Of a stretch of DNA of 64,000 nucleotides, positions 1-8,163 are shown one piece after another. Below the pieces are notes generated by a model, which was not told the DNA's origin, made no database searches, and worked only from the letters and a program-made list of their open reading frames with translations. The position numbers and the translations under genes are program-made. The stretch is from Streptomyces sp. CG4 (lineage in GTDB: Bacteria; Actinomycetota; Actinomycetes; Streptomycetales; Streptomycetaceae). Within the stretch, counting starts at the first letter, position 1. Every line of letters begins with the position of its first letter. The stretch is from contig NZ_CP163525.1 in assembly GCF_041080655.1 (NCBI RefSeq), forward strand, positions 3,782,001 through 3,846,000, in the 5' to 3' direction.

Positions 1-786
1 TACTGGCACACCTTCCCCAAGGACGACGGCAGCGCCGTGGCTCTGTGCCCGCTGGCCGGCACCGACGTCTTCCAGATGCAGGTGCGGCTCCCGGAGGGCA
101 CGGAACCCGACGTGTCCCTGGACGGCATCCGCGCACTGGTGGCCGCGTACACCCACCTGGCCGCCGAGGACGTCACCGGAGTGCGCTGGGCCTCGGACTT
201 CCGGCCCCGTACGGCACTGGCGGACCGCTTCCGGGTGGGCCGGGTCCTCCTCGCCGGCGACGCGGCCCACCTCCACTCCCCGGCCGGCGGCCAGGGCCTG
301 AACACCAGCGTCCAGGACGCCTACAACCTGGGCTGGAAACTGGGCGCGGTGCTGCGCGCCGGAGCACCGGATTCAGTCCTCGACACCTACGAGGAGGAGC
401 GCCGGGCGAACGCGGCGGCCATGCTCGACCTGTCGACGGGCGTACACCACGGCGAGGTGACCCGCGGACGGAAGACGACACAACTGGGGCTGGGCTACCG
501 GGAGTCGTCCCTGAGCGTGGAGATGCGGGACAACCCGTCGGGCGTCCGGGCAGGCGACCGCGCCCCGGACGGCACGGTGGACGGCGTCCGCCTCTTCGAC
601 GCGTTCCGGGGACCGCACTGGACCCTGCTGGGCGCGGAAACCTCCCTCCCCGGCGTCCGAGCCCTCCCGGCGGTCCCGGAGTCCTACGGCCCGGGGGTCT
701 TCCTGATCCGCCCGGACGGGTACGTGGGCTGGGCGGGCGAGTCGGCGGAGGGGCTCAGGGAGTATCTCGGGCGCTTCTCGGGGTGA
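1..786 (+). CDS. FAD-dependent aromatic hydroxylase-type monooxygenase, C-terminal part
   Basis: The frame is open from the first base of the window, so this is the 3' end (261 codons) of a longer gene of about 500 codons. It contains the second FAD-binding signature of the PheA/TfdB/rifampicin-monooxygenase class, GDAAHLHSPAGGQGLNTSVQ (coding from about nt 256), followed by the helix DAYNLGWKLG. The last 100 residues (RAGDRAPDG, then a fold ending FLIRPDGYVGWAG) match the thioredoxin-like C-terminal domain of this family. By family it would use NAD(P)H and O2 to hydroxylate an aromatic substrate in the cytoplasm. The substrate cannot be told, because the N-terminal Rossmann part and most of the substrate pocket lie outside the window. 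It converges on the Uma2 gene with a 5-nt gap. Confidence 0.9.
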   Translation, partial: YWHTFPKDDGSAVALCPLAGTDVFQMQVRLPEGTEPDVSLDGIRALVAAYTHLAAEDVTGVRWASDFRPRTALADRFRVGRVLLAGDAAHLHSPAGGQGLNTSVQDAYNLGWKLGAVLRAGAPDSVLDTYEEERRANAAAMLDLSTGVHHGEVTRGRKTTQLGLGYRESSLSVEMRDNPSGVRAGDRAPDGTVDGVRLFDAFRGPHWTLLGAETSLPGVRALPAVPESYGPGVFLIRPDGYVGWAGESAEGLREYLGRFSG

Positions 787-791
787 GACGG

Positions 792-1373
792 TCAGTCGTC
801 GCCGTCGAGGAGGGTGTCCACGGAGAGGTCCAGGGTGACGCCGACGGATTCGGGGATGGGGATGGTCTGGCCACGCTTGAAGCGGACGGGGTCGGGGTAC
901 TTCCCGTCGGTTGGGCCGGTGTACAGCAGGACCTCCTCGTGCTTGCGGTCCGCGATGAGGTAGACGGGGAGGCCGGCCTGGGCGTAGCACTCGACCTTGG
1001 GACCGAGGTCGTCGGACCAGTTCGAGGACGTCACTTCCACGACCATGCGGAAGACGTTCGGTGCGTAGTAGTTCTTCGTGACATGGGCGTCGCGGAAGTC
1101 CGGGTCGACGACGGAGAAGTCAGGGATCGCGAAGTCTTCGGGCAAGGTGGGCAACCAGAGCCCGACGCCCTGGACGTACTCATACCCCGCCTCAACGAGC
1201 CCCGCCCGATCGAAAGCCCTGCCCAGTTTCGTCAGCGACAGAGCGTGCGAACCATCCGGCGGCGGTGTCACAGTGAGCCTCCCCTGGAGAATCTCCACGC
1301 GGTGGCCAGGCAGTGCACGGGCAAGCTGGTCGGCAGCCTCGCCCAGAGTCAGCTCCTGCTGCAGTACGGCCAT
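792..1373 (-). CDS. Uma2-family (DUF820) restriction-endonuclease-like protein
   Basis: The 193-residue protein has the DUF820/Uma2 fold of the PD-(D/E)XK superfamily. Candidate active-site residues are the Asp in IPDFSVVD, the Glu in VVEVTSSN and the Lys in KVECYAQAG, in the usual order. I chose ATG 1373 because GAGGAGG lies 6-9 nt upstream; an in-frame start 24 nt earlier is less well placed. Uma2 genes occur in many copies per Streptomyces genome and their biological role is unknown, so nuclease activity is a family inference. It lies downstream of the mutase gene on the same strand, but the 92-bp gap contains a 9-bp inverted repeat and is more likely its own promoter region. Confidence 0.88.
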   Translation of the reverse strand: MAVLQQELTLGEAADQLARALPGHRVEILQGRLTVTPPPDGSHALSLTKLGRAFDRAGLVEAGYEYVQGVGLWLPTLPEDFAIPDFSVVDPDFRDAHVTKNYYAPNVFRMVVEVTSSNWSDDLGPKVECYAQAGLPVYLIADRKHEEVLLYTGPTDGKYPDPVRFKRGQTIPIPESVGVTLDLSVDTLLDGDD

Positions 1374-1400
1374 GGCGTCCTCCTCTTCGGGGCCCACTTT

Positions 1401-1439
1401 TCACGAGCGTAACCGGGTACGTGCCGCTTCCGCTCGTGA
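1401..1439. promoter_or_regulatory. 9-bp inverted repeat upstream of the Uma2 gene
   Basis: TCACGAGCG (1401-1409) and CGCTCGTGA (1431-1439) are perfect complements 21 nt apart. They lie in the only intergenic space before the Uma2 start at 1373. The site could be an operator or the base of a weak terminator for the upstream mutase gene; there is no T-run. Confidence 0.4.
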
Positions 1440-1465
1440 TCACTCATACGGAGTAATCGCCCAGC

Positions 1466-3046
1466 TCAGAAAGCATCCGCCGGCACATGACTCCCCCACA
1501 CCTCGCGCAGCGCGTTGCACACCTCCCCCACTGTCGCCCGCCCCCGCAGCGCCTCCCTCATCGGATACAGCACGTTCTCCTCCCCCTCGGCCGCCTTCTT
1601 CAGCGCGTCCAGTGCCGTGTCCACCGCGCCCTGGTCCCGTTCGGCCCGCAGCTTGGCCAAGCGGTCCGCCTGCCGGGCCTCGATCGCCGGGTCGACCCGC
1701 AACGGCTCGTACGGTTCCTCCTCGTCGAGCTGGAAGCGGTTGACGCCCACGACGACCCGTTCGCCGGCGTCCGTCTCCTGGGCGATCCGGTACGCGTTGC
1801 GCTCGATCTCGGCCTTCTGGAAGCCGTGCTCGATCGCCGCCACCGCCCCGCCCAGGTCCTCGACCCTCCGCATGAGGTCGACGGCCGCCTCCGCCACGTC
1901 GTCCGTCATCCGCTCCATCGCGTAGGAGCCCGCGAAGGGGTCGACCGTCGCGGGCACGTCCGTCTCGTGCGCCAGGACCTGCTGGGTGCGCAGGGCCAGT
2001 CGGGCGCTCTTGTCCGTCGGCAGGGCGATCGCCTCGTCGAAGGAGTTGGTGTGCAGCGACTGCGTGCCGCCCAGCACCGCGGCCAGGGCCTGGACGGTCA
2101 CCCGGACCAGGTTGACCTCCGGCTGCTGGGCCGTCAGCTGGACGCCGGCCGTCTGGGTGTGGAAACGGAGCATCAGGGACTTGGGGTTCCGGGCGCCGAA
2201 TTCCTCGCGCATCACCCGCGCCCAGATCCTCCTCGCCGCGCGGAACTTGGCGACCTCCTCCAGCAGCGTCGTACGGGCCACGAAGAAGAAGGACAGGCGG
2301 GGCGCGAAAGCGTCGACGTCCATGCCCGCCGCGACCGCCGTACGGACGTACTCGATGCCGTCCGCCAGGGTGAACGCGATCTCCTGAACGGGTGACGCGC
2401 CCGCCTCGGCCATGTGGTAGCCGGAGATCGAGATCGTGTTCCACTTCGGGATCTCGGCGGTGCAGTACTTGAAGACGTCCGCCGTCAGCCGCAGGGAGGG
2501 TTTCGGCGGGAAGATGTACGTCCCGCGTGCGATGTACTCCTTCAGCACGTCGTTCTGGATCGTGCCGGTCAGCTGCTCGGGCCGCGCCCCCTGTTCCTCC
2601 GCCACCAGCTGGTAGAGCAGGAGGAGCAGGGCCGCCGGTGCGTTGATCGTCATCGACGTCGAGACCTGGTCGAGCGGGATGCCGTCGAACAGCACCCGCA
2701 TGTCCTCGATCGAGTCGATCGCCACCCCCACCTTGCCGACCTCGCCGTGGGCGAGGGGCGCGTCCGAGTCGTGGCCCATCTGGGTGGGCAGGTCGAAGGC
2801 GACCGACAGGCCGGTGGTGCCGTGGGCGATCAGCTGCCGGTAGCGGGCGTTGGACTCGGCGGCCGTACCGAAACCGGCGTACTGCCGCATGGTCCAGGGG
2901 CGGCCGGTGTACATGGTGGGGTACACCCCGCGGGTGAAGGGGTACGCGCCCGGTTCGCCCAGTTTCTCGCCCGGGTTCCAGCCGTCCAGCGCCTGTGGTC
3001 CGTAGACCGGCTCGATCGGCAGCCCCGACTCCGACTCACGCGCCAT
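1466..3046 (-). CDS. Acyl-CoA (methylmalonyl/isobutyryl-CoA type) mutase large subunit
   Basis: The 526-residue protein covers the TIM-barrel substrate-binding half of B12-dependent acyl-CoA mutases. Seen motifs are PFTRGVYPTMYTGRPWTMRQ near the N-terminus, SVAFDLPTQMGHDSD, PKWNTISISGYHMAEAG and SLHTNSFDEA. There is no C-terminal cobalamin domain (no DxHxxG), so it needs a separate small subunit, as in IcmA/IcmB-type enzymes; none is encoded here. The RQYAGF motif keeps the Tyr typical of methylmalonyl-CoA mutases, whereas isobutyryl-CoA mutases are recalled to have Phe there, so the substrate is uncertain. ATG 3046 is preceded by GGAGG at suitable spacing; an in-frame start 27 nt upstream lacks one. 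Expected role: carbon-skeleton isomerisation feeding branched-chain and propionyl-CoA metabolism and polyketide precursors. Confidence 0.93.
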   Translation of the reverse strand: MARESESGLPIEPVYGPQALDGWNPGEKLGEPGAYPFTRGVYPTMYTGRPWTMRQYAGFGTAAESNARYRQLIAHGTTGLSVAFDLPTQMGHDSDAPLAHGEVGKVGVAIDSIEDMRVLFDGIPLDQVSTSMTINAPAALLLLLYQLVAEEQGARPEQLTGTIQNDVLKEYIARGTYIFPPKPSLRLTADVFKYCTAEIPKWNTISISGYHMAEAGASPVQEIAFTLADGIEYVRTAVAAGMDVDAFAPRLSFFFVARTTLLEEVAKFRAARRIWARVMREEFGARNPKSLMLRFHTQTAGVQLTAQQPEVNLVRVTVQALAAVLGGTQSLHTNSFDEAIALPTDKSARLALRTQQVLAHETDVPATVDPFAGSYAMERMTDDVAEAAVDLMRRVEDLGGAVAAIEHGFQKAEIERNAYRIAQETDAGERVVVGVNRFQLDEEEPYEPLRVDPAIEARQADRLAKLRAERDQGAVDTALDALKKAAEGEENVLYPMREALRGRATVGEVCNALREVWGSHVPADAF

Positions 3047-3126
3047 GGATGCCTCCGCAGTACGTCCTGTCACCCCTCACCATGCCCCGTCGTTCGACAG
3101 CGGTCACGCGGGGAAGCATCCCCGGC

Positions 3127-3984
3127 ATGAGGATCTCGGGAAGACCCGCCGCCGTACTCGCCTCGGCCGCCGCCCTCGCCGCCCTCTGCGGCTGCACCGT
3201 GCAGCCCACGGACGCCAGGGCCCCCGACGCCAAAGCCAGGGCGCCCCTGCACGTCCAGACCCCGCAAACGCTGCCCGCGGACCCCACCCGGACGGCCCAG
3301 CCCGCACCGCCCGCCCTCGCCCCGGCTCCGGCCCCGGCTCTCACTCCCGCTCCCCGCGTCCTGTGGTCGCGCGGCGACAGCGGGCCCGGCGTACGGGAAC
3401 TGCAGGCGCGGCTGCGCCAGCTGGACTGGCTGTCCGAGGGGCCGTCCGGCTCGTACGGCGCACTGACCGAGCACGGCGTGCGGGGCTTCCAGGGCAAGCG
3501 CGGGCTGCCGCAGACCGGGCGGACGGACACCGTCACCTGGCAGCGGCTGGTGTCGATGACCCACCCGCCCGGCACCTGGGAGCTGTATCTGATGGGCGGT
3601 CAGCCGGCCGGCGCACCCGACCGGCGCTGCCTGACCGGCCGCGTGCTGTGCATCGACAAGACGACACGGACGCTGCGCTGGATGGTCGACGGCCGGACGG
3701 TGACGACGACGGCGGTGCGGTTCGGGACGCAGTACACACCGACCAGGGAGGGCGTCTTCCACATCTACTGGAAGGCACGGAACTGGGTGTCGACGCTCTA
3801 CCACTCGCCGATGCCGTACGCGATGTTCTTCAGTCGCGGCCAGGCCGTGCACTACTCGTACGACTTCGCGGCGCGCGGCTACGCAGGCGGCTCCCACGGG
3901 TGCGTGAATGTCCGGGACCAGGCCGTGATCCAGCAGCTGTTCGCGCAGGTGCGGGTGGGCGACAAGGTCGTCGTCCACTGGTGA
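3127..3984 (+). CDS. L,D-transpeptidase lipoprotein with peptidoglycan-binding domain
   Basis: The 285-residue protein begins with a lipoprotein signal (MRISGRP, hydrophobic stretch, LCGC, lipidated Cys 23). A Pro/Ala-rich spacer follows, then a peptidoglycan-binding type 1 domain (about residues 84-142; SRGDSGPGVRELQARL) and a YkuD catalytic domain ending in SHGCVNVRD, with the catalytic Cys near 259 and its His three residues before. By family it makes 3-3 crosslinks in peptidoglycan, or attaches molecules to it, outside the membrane. ATG 3127 gives a normal signal peptide and has GGGAAG about 10 nt upstream; longer in-frame starts would put charged non-signal sequence first. The promoter must overlap the start of the divergent mutase gene, 80 bp away. 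Confidence 0.92.
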   Translation: MRISGRPAAVLASAAALAALCGCTVQPTDARAPDAKARAPLHVQTPQTLPADPTRTAQPAPPALAPAPAPALTPAPRVLWSRGDSGPGVRELQARLRQLDWLSEGPSGSYGALTEHGVRGFQGKRGLPQTGRTDTVTWQRLVSMTHPPGTWELYLMGGQPAGAPDRRCLTGRVLCIDKTTRTLRWMVDGRTVTTTAVRFGTQYTPTREGVFHIYWKARNWVSTLYHSPMPYAMFFSRGQAVHYSYDFAARGYAGGSHGCVNVRDQAVIQQLFAQVRVGDKVVVHW

Positions 3985-4271
3985 GGGCCGGCTGAGAGTC
4001 GTCCACGGGCGAACGCCGTCGTCCGGCGAGCGAGGGGGGGAAGAGAGCGGGGCGCGGGCGGGACCGGGGGAACGTGTCCCGCCCGCGCCAGGTGCACGAG
4101 CCGTGGGTACGGGGGGAACCCCGGCTCAGTGCGATGGCCGATGACCAGTCGGCTCACTCAGTACTGCGTACCGGGCTCGAAAAACGTCACACCCCGCGCG
4201 AATTATTTTTCGCGGACCACGAAATCGCAGGTCAGGTGGGTGGGAGGGGGCGCGCTTGAGGGGGCGCGGGC
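3985..4271. other. Noncoding gap between convergent genes
   Basis: No gene is supported in this 287-bp gap between the L,D-transpeptidase and the sigma-partner gene. The only feature is an AT-rich island with a short perfect hairpin, CGCGAA (4197-4202), loop TTATTT, TTCGCG (4209-4214). It may act as a weak bidirectional terminator. Confidence 0.5.
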
Positions 4272-5381
4272 TCAGAGCGCGGTGTCCGTCGGGCCGGGTG
4301 CCGGGACGAGCGGGGTGCCGGTCGCGGGGAGGGAGTGCGCCGGAGCGACGGCCGAGGAAAGGGGCGGAAGGGGCGGGATGCCGCCGAACCAGCCCGTGCC
4401 GCCGACGGACGTGCCCTTTCCGCCGCCGTCGCCGAAGTGACCGCCGTCACCGCCCTGGCCGTTCTCGTTGCCGTCGCCCTTGCCCTTGCCGCCCTTGCCC
4501 TTGCCGTTGCCGCCGTTGCCGCCGTTCTCGTCGCCCTGGCCGCCGTTCCCCTGGCCGTCGACCGAGCCGACGGCGGTCAGGACGACCTTGCAGAAGCGGC
4601 TCACCCGGGCGCTGCCGCCCGCCAGGTTCTCCAGCGCACGCCGGCGCCCGGCGTCCAGGCTCTTGCCGTCCCGCATGTCCTGGCAGGCCGCGGCGGCGTC
4701 CTTCCATCGGCTGCCGGGCGTGCCGGAGGGGTCGCCGGCGCCCGGCGAAGCGTTCTTGCCCGGCGGGTTGTCCGGTCCGGTGGCTTCGCCGGAGGCGCCG
4801 CCGCGGCGCGTGCCCGCGCCGCGGCTCGGGGTGCCGGGGCTCGGGGTCGGGCCGTGGCTGCCCTCCGGCGAGACCGAGGCGGGCGGCCCGTCGGAGGGCG
4901 CGCCGGCGGAGACGGAGGAGGCGGGGTGCGCGGGCCCGAACGGCGTGGGCAGCATCCCGGTCCCGGCGGCCATGGCGACCCCGCCGAGCGTGCCCACGGT
5001 CAGCGCGGCGGCGAGCGCCAGGCGCACCGGCCGGGCCCAGCGGGGCCGCCGGGCCGGGATTCCGGTACGGGCCGGGGCGCCGATGCGGACCAGGCCGGAG
5101 TCGGCGCCGGGCCTCGGCAGGGCGGGGGCGCCGTCGGCGTGGGCGACGGCGCTCCGTTCGGCGTCGGCGGCCTCACGGGCCTTGCGGAACGCGGCCAGGG
5201 CGGCCTGTTCGCCGGGGAGTTCACCGGTGGCGGGGGCCGCCTCCGCGGACAGCGCGCCGAGCACTCGGGAGAGGCGTTCGGCCTGGTCACGTGCGGAGGC
5301 GTCGACGGCTTCCAGCGGCTCACCGCGCAGCAGACGGTCCGCCGTCTCACGGTTCAGCCACTTGTCCTGCTCGTCGGCCAT
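4272..5381 (-). CDS. Single-pass membrane partner of ECF sigma factor (putative anti-sigma), Gly/Asn/Lys-rich tail
   Basis: The 369-residue protein has a cytoplasmic N-terminal region of about 115 residues with an AAFRKARE helix, one membrane helix (about 120-140, LALAAALTVGTLGGVAMAAG), a Pro/Ser-rich stalk, a small outer domain with two Cys (about 233 and 264), and a low-complexity tail of GGNGKGKGG/GDGNENG repeats. It overlaps the upstream sigma gene (sense GTGATG: sigma TGA at 5383-5381, ATG at 5381, AAGGA 6 nt before), so the two are translationally coupled. Position and topology suggest an anti-sigma factor, but the zinc-binding HxxxCxxC motif is absent. A paralogue with the same layout is at 15934-16785. 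Confidence 0.8.
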   Translation of the reverse strand: MADEQDKWLNRETADRLLRGEPLEAVDASARDQAERLSRVLGALSAEAAPATGELPGEQAALAAFRKAREAADAERSAVAHADGAPALPRPGADSGLVRIGAPARTGIPARRPRWARPVRLALAAALTVGTLGGVAMAAGTGMLPTPFGPAHPASSVSAGAPSDGPPASVSPEGSHGPTPSPGTPSRGAGTRRGGASGEATGPDNPPGKNASPGAGDPSGTPGSRWKDAAAACQDMRDGKSLDAGRRRALENLAGGSARVSRFCKVVLTAVGSVDGQGNGGQGDENGGNGGNGKGKGGKGKGDGNENGQGGDGGHFGDGGGKGTSVGGTGWFGGIPPLPPLSSAVAPAHSLPATGTPLVPAPGPTDTAL

Positions 5382-6043
5382 CACATGTCCTTCTGCGTCC
5401 GCGCACGCGTATCCGTCACAGTCGCGGACGACACCGCGCGACCGCGCGGTTCTCTCTGGGGTGGGAGCGCATCCAGCACGCCCGCCGATTCCGGATCGTC
5501 GCCGAGCAGCTCTGCCAGGCGTTTCAGGCCGCGGTGCGCCGCGGTGCGTACGGCACCGGCGCGTTTGCCGAGGGTCTCGGCGGCGGTCTTGGCATCGAGG
5601 CCGACCACCACGCGCAGGACGACCGCCTCGGCCTGGTCCTGCGGGAGCCGCGCGATGAGGGAGAGGGCGCCGTCGGTGGCCAGGGCCTCGATGGCCTCGC
5701 CGGCCGTGTCGGACTCGGCGGCCCGGCCGGTCAGCTCCGTCTCGTCGCCGCCTATGACGGGGCGGCGGCCGCGCATCCGTATGTGGTCCAGGGCGCGGTT
5801 ACGGGCGATCCGGGCGGCCCAGCCACGGAAGCGGTCGGCGTCTCCGCTGAACCGGTCGAGGTCGCGGGCGATCTGCAACCAGGCCTCGGACGCGACGTCC
5901 TCGGCGTCCGGATCACCGACCAGCGTGCGGACATACCCGAGCAGCCGCGGTTGCACGGCGCGATACACCGTACGAAATGCGGCCTCGTCTCCGTCCTGGG
6001 CCGCACGCACCGCGGCGGTCAGCTCCGCGTCGTCCCCCAGCAC
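5381..6043 (-). CDS. ECF-like RNA polymerase sigma factor
   Basis: The 220-residue protein has sigma region 2 (about residues 24-92; EAAFRTVYRAVQPRLLGYVR, then DAEDVASEAWLQIARD and FRGWAARIARNRALDHIR) and region 4 (about 125-180; LPQDQAEAVVLRVVVGLDAK, then RAGAVRTAAHRGLKRL). No region 1 or 3 is visible, as in ECF factors. GTG 6043 has AAGGGAG 5 nt upstream. It would direct RNA polymerase to a small regulon under control of the coupled membrane protein encoded next. It is clearly paralogous to the sigma factor at 16900-17634 (shared DQAEAV-LRVVVGLD and GAVRTAAHRGLKRL blocks). Confidence 0.93.
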   Translation of the reverse strand: MLGDDAELTAAVRAAQDGDEAAFRTVYRAVQPRLLGYVRTLVGDPDAEDVASEAWLQIARDLDRFSGDADRFRGWAARIARNRALDHIRMRGRRPVIGGDETELTGRAAESDTAGEAIEALATDGALSLIARLPQDQAEAVVLRVVVGLDAKTAAETLGKRAGAVRTAAHRGLKRLAELLGDDPESAGVLDALPPQREPRGRAVSSATVTDTRARTQKDM

Positions 6044-6617
6044 CTGACTCCCTTTACGCCTGTTTCCCGGTCCGGCGCGAAAGGCACGTTACGGCGTGAA
6101 ACCGCGCCTCGTCCATGTCCGTAGAAGATGCAACTAACTGTTGACAAGGTGCGGGTGTGCGCAGGGTAAGGGCCGAGCGTGGTCGGGGTGTGACAGAAAA
6201 CGCACTCCCGGCGCTGAAGGAAGTACGGGTCGCGCGCGGCCCGTCAGCGCGACGGCCGGGGCCTCTCCTGTGGGGGGTGGCGGCCCCGGCCGTTGCCCCG
6301 GCACCTACCCCTCTGACCTGCGACGATGCGGGGTGCCACCCGTCGCCGTGCCCAGCAGCGTGACCAGCGCGTCCGGCACTTCACGCGATGCCTCCCAGGC
6401 CGATGCGCCGAGCCGTCCCGGTCGCGGGCCTGCCGGTGAGTGATGCCTCACATTCGCGGAGACCTCCACGGGGTCCTCCCCCGCGTACGACGGCGAAGGG
6501 TGTCCTCGCGGCAGGGGCCCGGCATGCCCTGCAAGATCTCCACCAGGTAGCCTCATCCCCGAGCACCGCTCAGCAAGGAGAAGACCGTGGCGCGTTCTGC
6601 AGCTGGTTGAACTGCAC
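6044..6617. other. Intergenic region between sigma gene and accessory insert
   Basis: No convincing gene lies in these 574 bp. TTGACA at 6141-6146 could be a -35 element, but no good -10 follows it. Near the right end, TAGCCT (6548-6553) and AAGGAG (6575-6580) precede a seven-codon frame described separately. This is the left junction of the DNA that separates the two paralogous sigma cassettes. Confidence 0.5.
6587..6610 (+). CDS. Possible seven-codon leader ORF (MARSAAG)
   Basis: A GTG at 6587 is preceded by a near-ideal AAGGAG at 6-nt spacing and reads seven codons to TGA 6608-6610. It ends 7 nt before the ATG of the GH1-like gene, which has no ribosome binding site of its own. It could be a leader that delivers ribosomes to the next start by termination-reinitiation, or the cut-off start of another gene left at a recombination junction. 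No family can be assigned to so short a frame. Confidence 0.3.
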   Translation: MARSAAG

Positions 6618-7931
6618 ATGTCGAAGGCCAACTTAACCACCCGGCGGTCCTTCGTGCTCGGGTGCGCGGCGATGGTGCCCGCCCTGGCACAGGGCCTCTC
6701 ACCGTCACACTCTGCGGATCGCCCTGCCAGCCTCGATGAGGAGACCGTAGCCTTGACGACGCCCACCGCAGGCCTTGTGCGCTTCCCCGCCGGGTTCCGC
6801 TGGGGCTCCTCCAGCTCGGCCACCCAGACCCAGGGTGCGACTCCGGCAGACAACTGGTGGGGCTGGGAGCAAGCCGGCAAGGCGCCCGCCAGCGGCGACG
6901 GAAACGGCTTCGGCGACCGGTACGCGGCCGACTTCGCCCTGCTGGCCGACTGGGGATTCGGCGACTACCGGCTGTCGCTGGACTGGGCTCGGCTCGAACC
7001 GCAACCAGGCCGGCACGACGCCCGGGCCATCGAGCACTACCGGCACATCCTGCAGGCCGGCCGCCGGTCGGGGCTGAGCCTATGGGTCTGTCTCCTGCAT
7101 ACCGCCCTGCCGAAGTGGTTCGCCGCCGACGGCGGATTCCTCGCTCCCTCGGCCCACGCCACGTGGGCCCGCCACGTCGACTTCATCGGCGAGACCTTCG
7201 GCGACCTGGCCGACGGCTGGATGCCGGTCAACAACCCCTTCAGCTACGCGCTCAAGGGCTACCTGGCCGGCACGTTCCCGCCGGGACACACTTCGCGCGA
7301 CGAGTTCCGCACGGTCCTTCGGGCCATCCACCAGGCCGACTTCGAGGCGGCCCTGCGCCTGCGCCAGGGCGGTCGGCCCACCGCCACGAACGAGTCGCTG
7401 GCCGTGCCGCACCCGGCCGACGACAGCGCGGCCGCCGCGGCGGCGACGGCCGATCTGGATGCGGCCGTGTGGGACTCGTGGCTCTCCCTCGCACGCACGC
7501 CGCGGTACGAAAGCGCATTCGATCTCTACGGCTTCAGCTACTACTACAACCCGGCCATCACCGCCGAGGGGAAGATCATCCCCTATCCGGCCGGTGAACC
7601 GGTCGGCCCGCAAGGCTACGTCGTCTGGCCGGAGGGCTTGGGCCAGGTCCTCACCCGCCTGCGCACAGAACTGCCGGGCAAGCGCTACCTGGTGGCCGAG
7701 ATCGGCTACGGCGGTGACGACGACACCCAGCGCATCGCCTACCTGACCGCCGCGCTTCGCCAGGTCGCCGATGCGCTCGCCGGCGGTATGGACATCGCCG
7801 GCGTCCACCTGTGGACAGCGGTGGACAACTACGAGTGGCTGAACGGATTCTCCGTCCCCTTCGGGCTGTTCGACCACAACCGCGAGCCTCGCCCCAGCGC
7901 CACCGCCATCCAGGCTCTGATGCGGGCCTAG
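6618..7931 (+). CDS. Tat-exported GH1 (beta-glucosidase fold) protein lacking the acid/base Glu
   Basis: The 437-residue protein starts with a twin-arginine signal (TTRRSFVLGCAAMVPALA). The body follows the GH1 barrel: FPAGFRWGSSSSATQTQG, YRLSLDWARLEP, LLHTALPKWFAADGGF, YLVAEIGYGG and GVHLWTAVDNYEWLNGFSVP. The nucleophile Glu is kept (about residue 361, LVAEIG), but the acid/base motif, normally NEP, reads VNNP, with Asn 206 in place of Glu. By analogy with myrosinases, which have Gln there, it may act only on activated substrates, or only bind sugars. Codon 6 is TTA (6633-6635), the rare bldA-dependent leucine codon. The ATG has no clear Shine-Dalgarno; see the leader ORF. Export would place it outside the cell. 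Confidence 0.85.
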   Translation: MSKANLTTRRSFVLGCAAMVPALAQGLSPSHSADRPASLDEETVALTTPTAGLVRFPAGFRWGSSSSATQTQGATPADNWWGWEQAGKAPASGDGNGFGDRYAADFALLADWGFGDYRLSLDWARLEPQPGRHDARAIEHYRHILQAGRRSGLSLWVCLLHTALPKWFAADGGFLAPSAHATWARHVDFIGETFGDLADGWMPVNNPFSYALKGYLAGTFPPGHTSRDEFRTVLRAIHQADFEAALRLRQGGRPTATNESLAVPHPADDSAAAAAATADLDAAVWDSWLSLARTPRYESAFDLYGFSYYYNPAITAEGKIIPYPAGEPVGPQGYVVWPEGLGQVLTRLRTELPGKRYLVAEIGYGGDDDTQRIAYLTAALRQVADALAGGMDIAGVHLWTAVDNYEWLNGFSVPFGLFDHNREPRPSATAIQALMRA

Positions 7932-7945
7932 CCACCTGCGGCCGA

Positions 7946-7971
7946 CCTCCCCATCCCGGTGGCCGGGGAGG
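7946..7971 (+). terminator. Hairpin after the GH1-like gene
   Basis: CCTCCCC (7946-7952) pairs with GGGGAGG (7965-7971) across a 12-nt loop, starting 15 nt after the GH1-like stop codon. No T-run follows, as is common for Streptomyces terminators. Confidence 0.5.
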
Positions 7972-8113
7972 GCCCGATGACCGACCGGCCGAATAAGTTA
8001 CCGAAGACAACAAAACGTTTCGATAACGCCTTGGCCGTGTGTCACCTCTTGGCCATCACCGGGTACCCGACAGCTGCTGTCTCGCAGTTGCGTGGCGACG
8101 CGAAAAGACCAGG

Positions 8114-8163
8114 TCACTGCAGTGATCACCTGAAGCGGCAGGTGAGGGAGCGTCTCACGTGAG
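8114..8163. promoter_or_regulatory. Cluster of three TCAC/GTGA palindromes upstream of the ImmA/IrrE gene
   Basis: Three inverted repeats sit in 50 bp: TCACTGCAGTGA (8114-8125, perfect), TCACCTG (8126-8132) with CAGGTGA (8139-8145), and CTCACGTGAG (8154-8163, perfect). All share TCAC/GTGA half-sites. They lie about 150-200 bp before the peptidase start in an otherwise gene-free 380-bp gap that is unusually AT-rich at 7990-8030. They look like an operator array; the regulator is not known, and the XRE protein encoded at 11680-12555 is one candidate. Confidence 0.5.

Noticed and set aside
6305..6880. Minus-strand frame of 191 codons opposite the GH1-like 5' end
   Set aside because: No family pattern, and it is antisense to a supported gene; high-GC shadow.
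7977..8162. A 61-codon frame after the GH1-like gene with GGGGAGGG before its ATG
   Set aside because: It contains TTA, AGA and AAA codons and poor G/C third positions, and it covers the three palindromes. It looks like promoter DNA, and its SD-like run is part of the terminator hairpin.
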